Source: Microlunatus phosphovorus NM-1
GTDB lineage: Bacteria; Actinomycetota; Actinomycetes; Propionibacteriales; Propionibacteriaceae
Assembly: GCF_000270245.1 (NCBI RefSeq)
Contig: NC_015635.1
Span: 2,604,001-2,668,000, forward strand
Direction: 5' to 3'
Length of the DNA stretch: 64,000 bases
Each line of letters opens with the position of its first letter. Within the stretch, counting starts at the first letter, position 1. Shown here one piece after another: positions 62,931 through 64,000 of the stretch. The notes beneath the pieces are model-generated. The model was not told the origin of the DNA. It saw only the letters and a list, made by a program, of their open reading frames with translations, and did not search any database. A program made the translations under genes and the position numbers.

Positions 62931-64000
62931 ATGGCGCGGGTGCACTATGCGTGGGTGGTGGCCGGTGCCGCGTTCGCGACGTTGGTCGCGGCAGCGGCGT
63001 TCCGGGCCGCGCCGGGGCCGCTGATGGTGCCGCTCCACGAGGATGCGGGCTGGTCGATCGTCACCATGTCCGCGGCGGTGAGCGTGAATCTGGTGCTGTA
63101 CGGGTTGACTGCACCATTCGCGGCCGCCCTGATGGAGCGATTCGGGTTGCGCCGGGTCGTGGCGGCCGGGTTGCTGCTGATCGCGGCCGGCGCAGGCTTG
63201 TCGGTGCTGGCGACCGCCGCCTGGCAGTTGGTGTTCACCTGGGGCGTGTTGATCGGTCTGGGCACCGGCTCGATGGCACTCGTCTTCGCTGCCACGATCG
63301 CGAACGCCTGGTTCGTGAAACGCCGTGGCTTGGTGATGGGCATCCTCACCGCGGGCGGCGCCGCTGGACAGCTGGTCTTCCTGCCTCTGGTTGCCTACCT
63401 GGCCGAAACCATCAGCTGGGTCGTGGCCTCACTGGTGATCACCGCCGCCGCCTTGGTCGCGATTCCGCTCGCGGTGGCTCTGTTGCGGGATCGGCCCGCC
63501 GACCTCGGTCTCGCCCCGTACGGCGGAGATCGGGTGATCCCTGCCGTGCCGGCTACCGGCAACGCTGCGGCGCTGGCGGTCGGCGCACTGGGGAGAGCGG
63601 TACGTACCAAGGCGTTCTGGGCGCTCGCCGGTGCGTTCGCGATCTGTGGTGCGACGACGAACGGCCTGATCGGCATCCACTTCATTCCCTCCGCCCATGA
63701 TCACGGCATGGCCACCACCACCGCCGCCGGGCTGTTGATGGTCGTCGGAGTCTTCGACATCGTCGGCACCGTCGCGTCAGGCTGGCTGACCGACCGGATC
63801 GATCCGCGGATCCTGCTGCTGGCCTACTACGCCTTCCGTGGTGTCGGGCTGCTGCTGTTGCCCTGGCTGCTGGCCGAAACCGTGCATCCGTCGATGGTGT
63901 TGTTCATCGTCGTCTACGGCCTGGACTGGGTGGCGACAGTGCCGCCGACCGCCGCGCTGTGCCGGCGGATCTTCGGCAGCGAGGGCACCATCGTGTTCGG
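62931..64000 (+). CDS. MFS transporter (cut by window edge)
   Basis: An open frame of 356 residues runs off the window from an ATG with GGAGG 5 bases upstream. At least ten membrane helices are seen. The N-terminal part HYAWVVAGAAFATLVAAAAFRAAPG and the loop ANAWFVKRRGLVMGILTAGGAAGQ between helices 4 and 5 fit the monocarboxylate/oxalate-formate-like MFS group. The substrate is unknown. The dyad in its promoter suggests substrate-induced expression. Confidence 0.88.
   Translation, partial: MARVHYAWVVAGAAFATLVAAAAFRAAPGPLMVPLHEDAGWSIVTMSAAVSVNLVLYGLTAPFAAALMERFGLRRVVAAGLLLIAAGAGLSVLATAAWQLVFTWGVLIGLGTGSMALVFAATIANAWFVKRRGLVMGILTAGGAAGQLVFLPLVAYLAETISWVVASLVITAAALVAIPLAVALLRDRPADLGLAPYGGDRVIPAVPATGNAAALAVGALGRAVRTKAFWALAGAFAICGATTNGLIGIHFIPSAHDHGMATTTAAGLLMVVGVFDIVGTVASGWLTDRIDPRILLLAYYAFRGVGLLLLPWLLAETVHPSMVLFIVVYGLDWVATVPPTAALCRRIFGSEGTIVF

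Overview
The window is high-GC DNA with dense, mostly rightly spaced operons, GTG and TTG starts, many 4-bp ATGA gene overlaps, leaderless starts, DtxR-family regulators, cydABDC, a BlaI/M56 pair and SigE-type ECF sigma factors. This points to an actinobacterium. Propionibacteriaceae such as Microlunatus would fit, but that is an inference from gene content only. No rRNA, tRNA, CRISPR array, phage or complete insertion sequence was seen.

Region 1 (1-15252) is a catabolic island. Its left operon on the minus strand encodes a trimethylamine/dimethylglycine-dehydrogenase-like flavoenzyme, EtfB, EtfA and the start of a further protein. A GntR and a LysR regulator follow. A LysR-facing operon encodes two SDR dehydrogenases and an FMO-like monooxygenase. 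The plus-strand operon 9486-15252 encodes a DHDPS-family deaminase, a proline-racemase-family epimerase with both catalytic cysteines, a three-part D-hydroxyproline dehydrogenase and a second GntR regulator. Together this reads as breakdown of 4-hydroxyproline, joined to an ETF-dependent N-demethylation step. N-methylated (hydroxy)proline is the proposed upstream substrate.

Region 2 (15344-27669) holds an SDR, a cobalamin-riboswitch-controlled metE, a DUF7255-like protein, and a MacAB-type efflux operon divergent from an OmpR-type two-component system and a PepSY lipoprotein. Region 3 (27832-35813) holds an ECF sigma factor with a putative anti-sigma, an FG-GAP protein sharing the same promoter motif, an aldo/keto reductase, an aldehyde dehydrogenase, a MazG-like protein, a luciferase-like oxidoreductase and a membrane protein.

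Region 4 (35920-43268) is cydABDC on the minus strand facing a divergent BlaI/M56 regulator pair across a cluster of TACTAC/GTAGTA dyads. Region 5 (43284-51500) has a glutathione peroxidase, an iron-box-controlled but frameshifted siderophore-binding protein, a GH3 glycosidase, a guanidine-III riboswitch with a guanidinium exporter, an ATP-grasp protein, a small membrane protein and a SulP transporter.

Region 6 (51577-55156) is a metal ABC transporter plus DtxR/MntR-type regulator bounded by long inverted repeats, which is the most striking structural feature. Region 7 (55164-64000) has an ECF sigma factor coupled to a membrane beta-propeller protein, a Gfo/Idh/MocA oxidoreductase, a short ORF, a small S1-like protein, an antiporter-Eda-KdgK operon and a truncated MFS transporter. 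A family of intergenic palindromes whose ends read CGAGAAG-x-AG recurs at five places.
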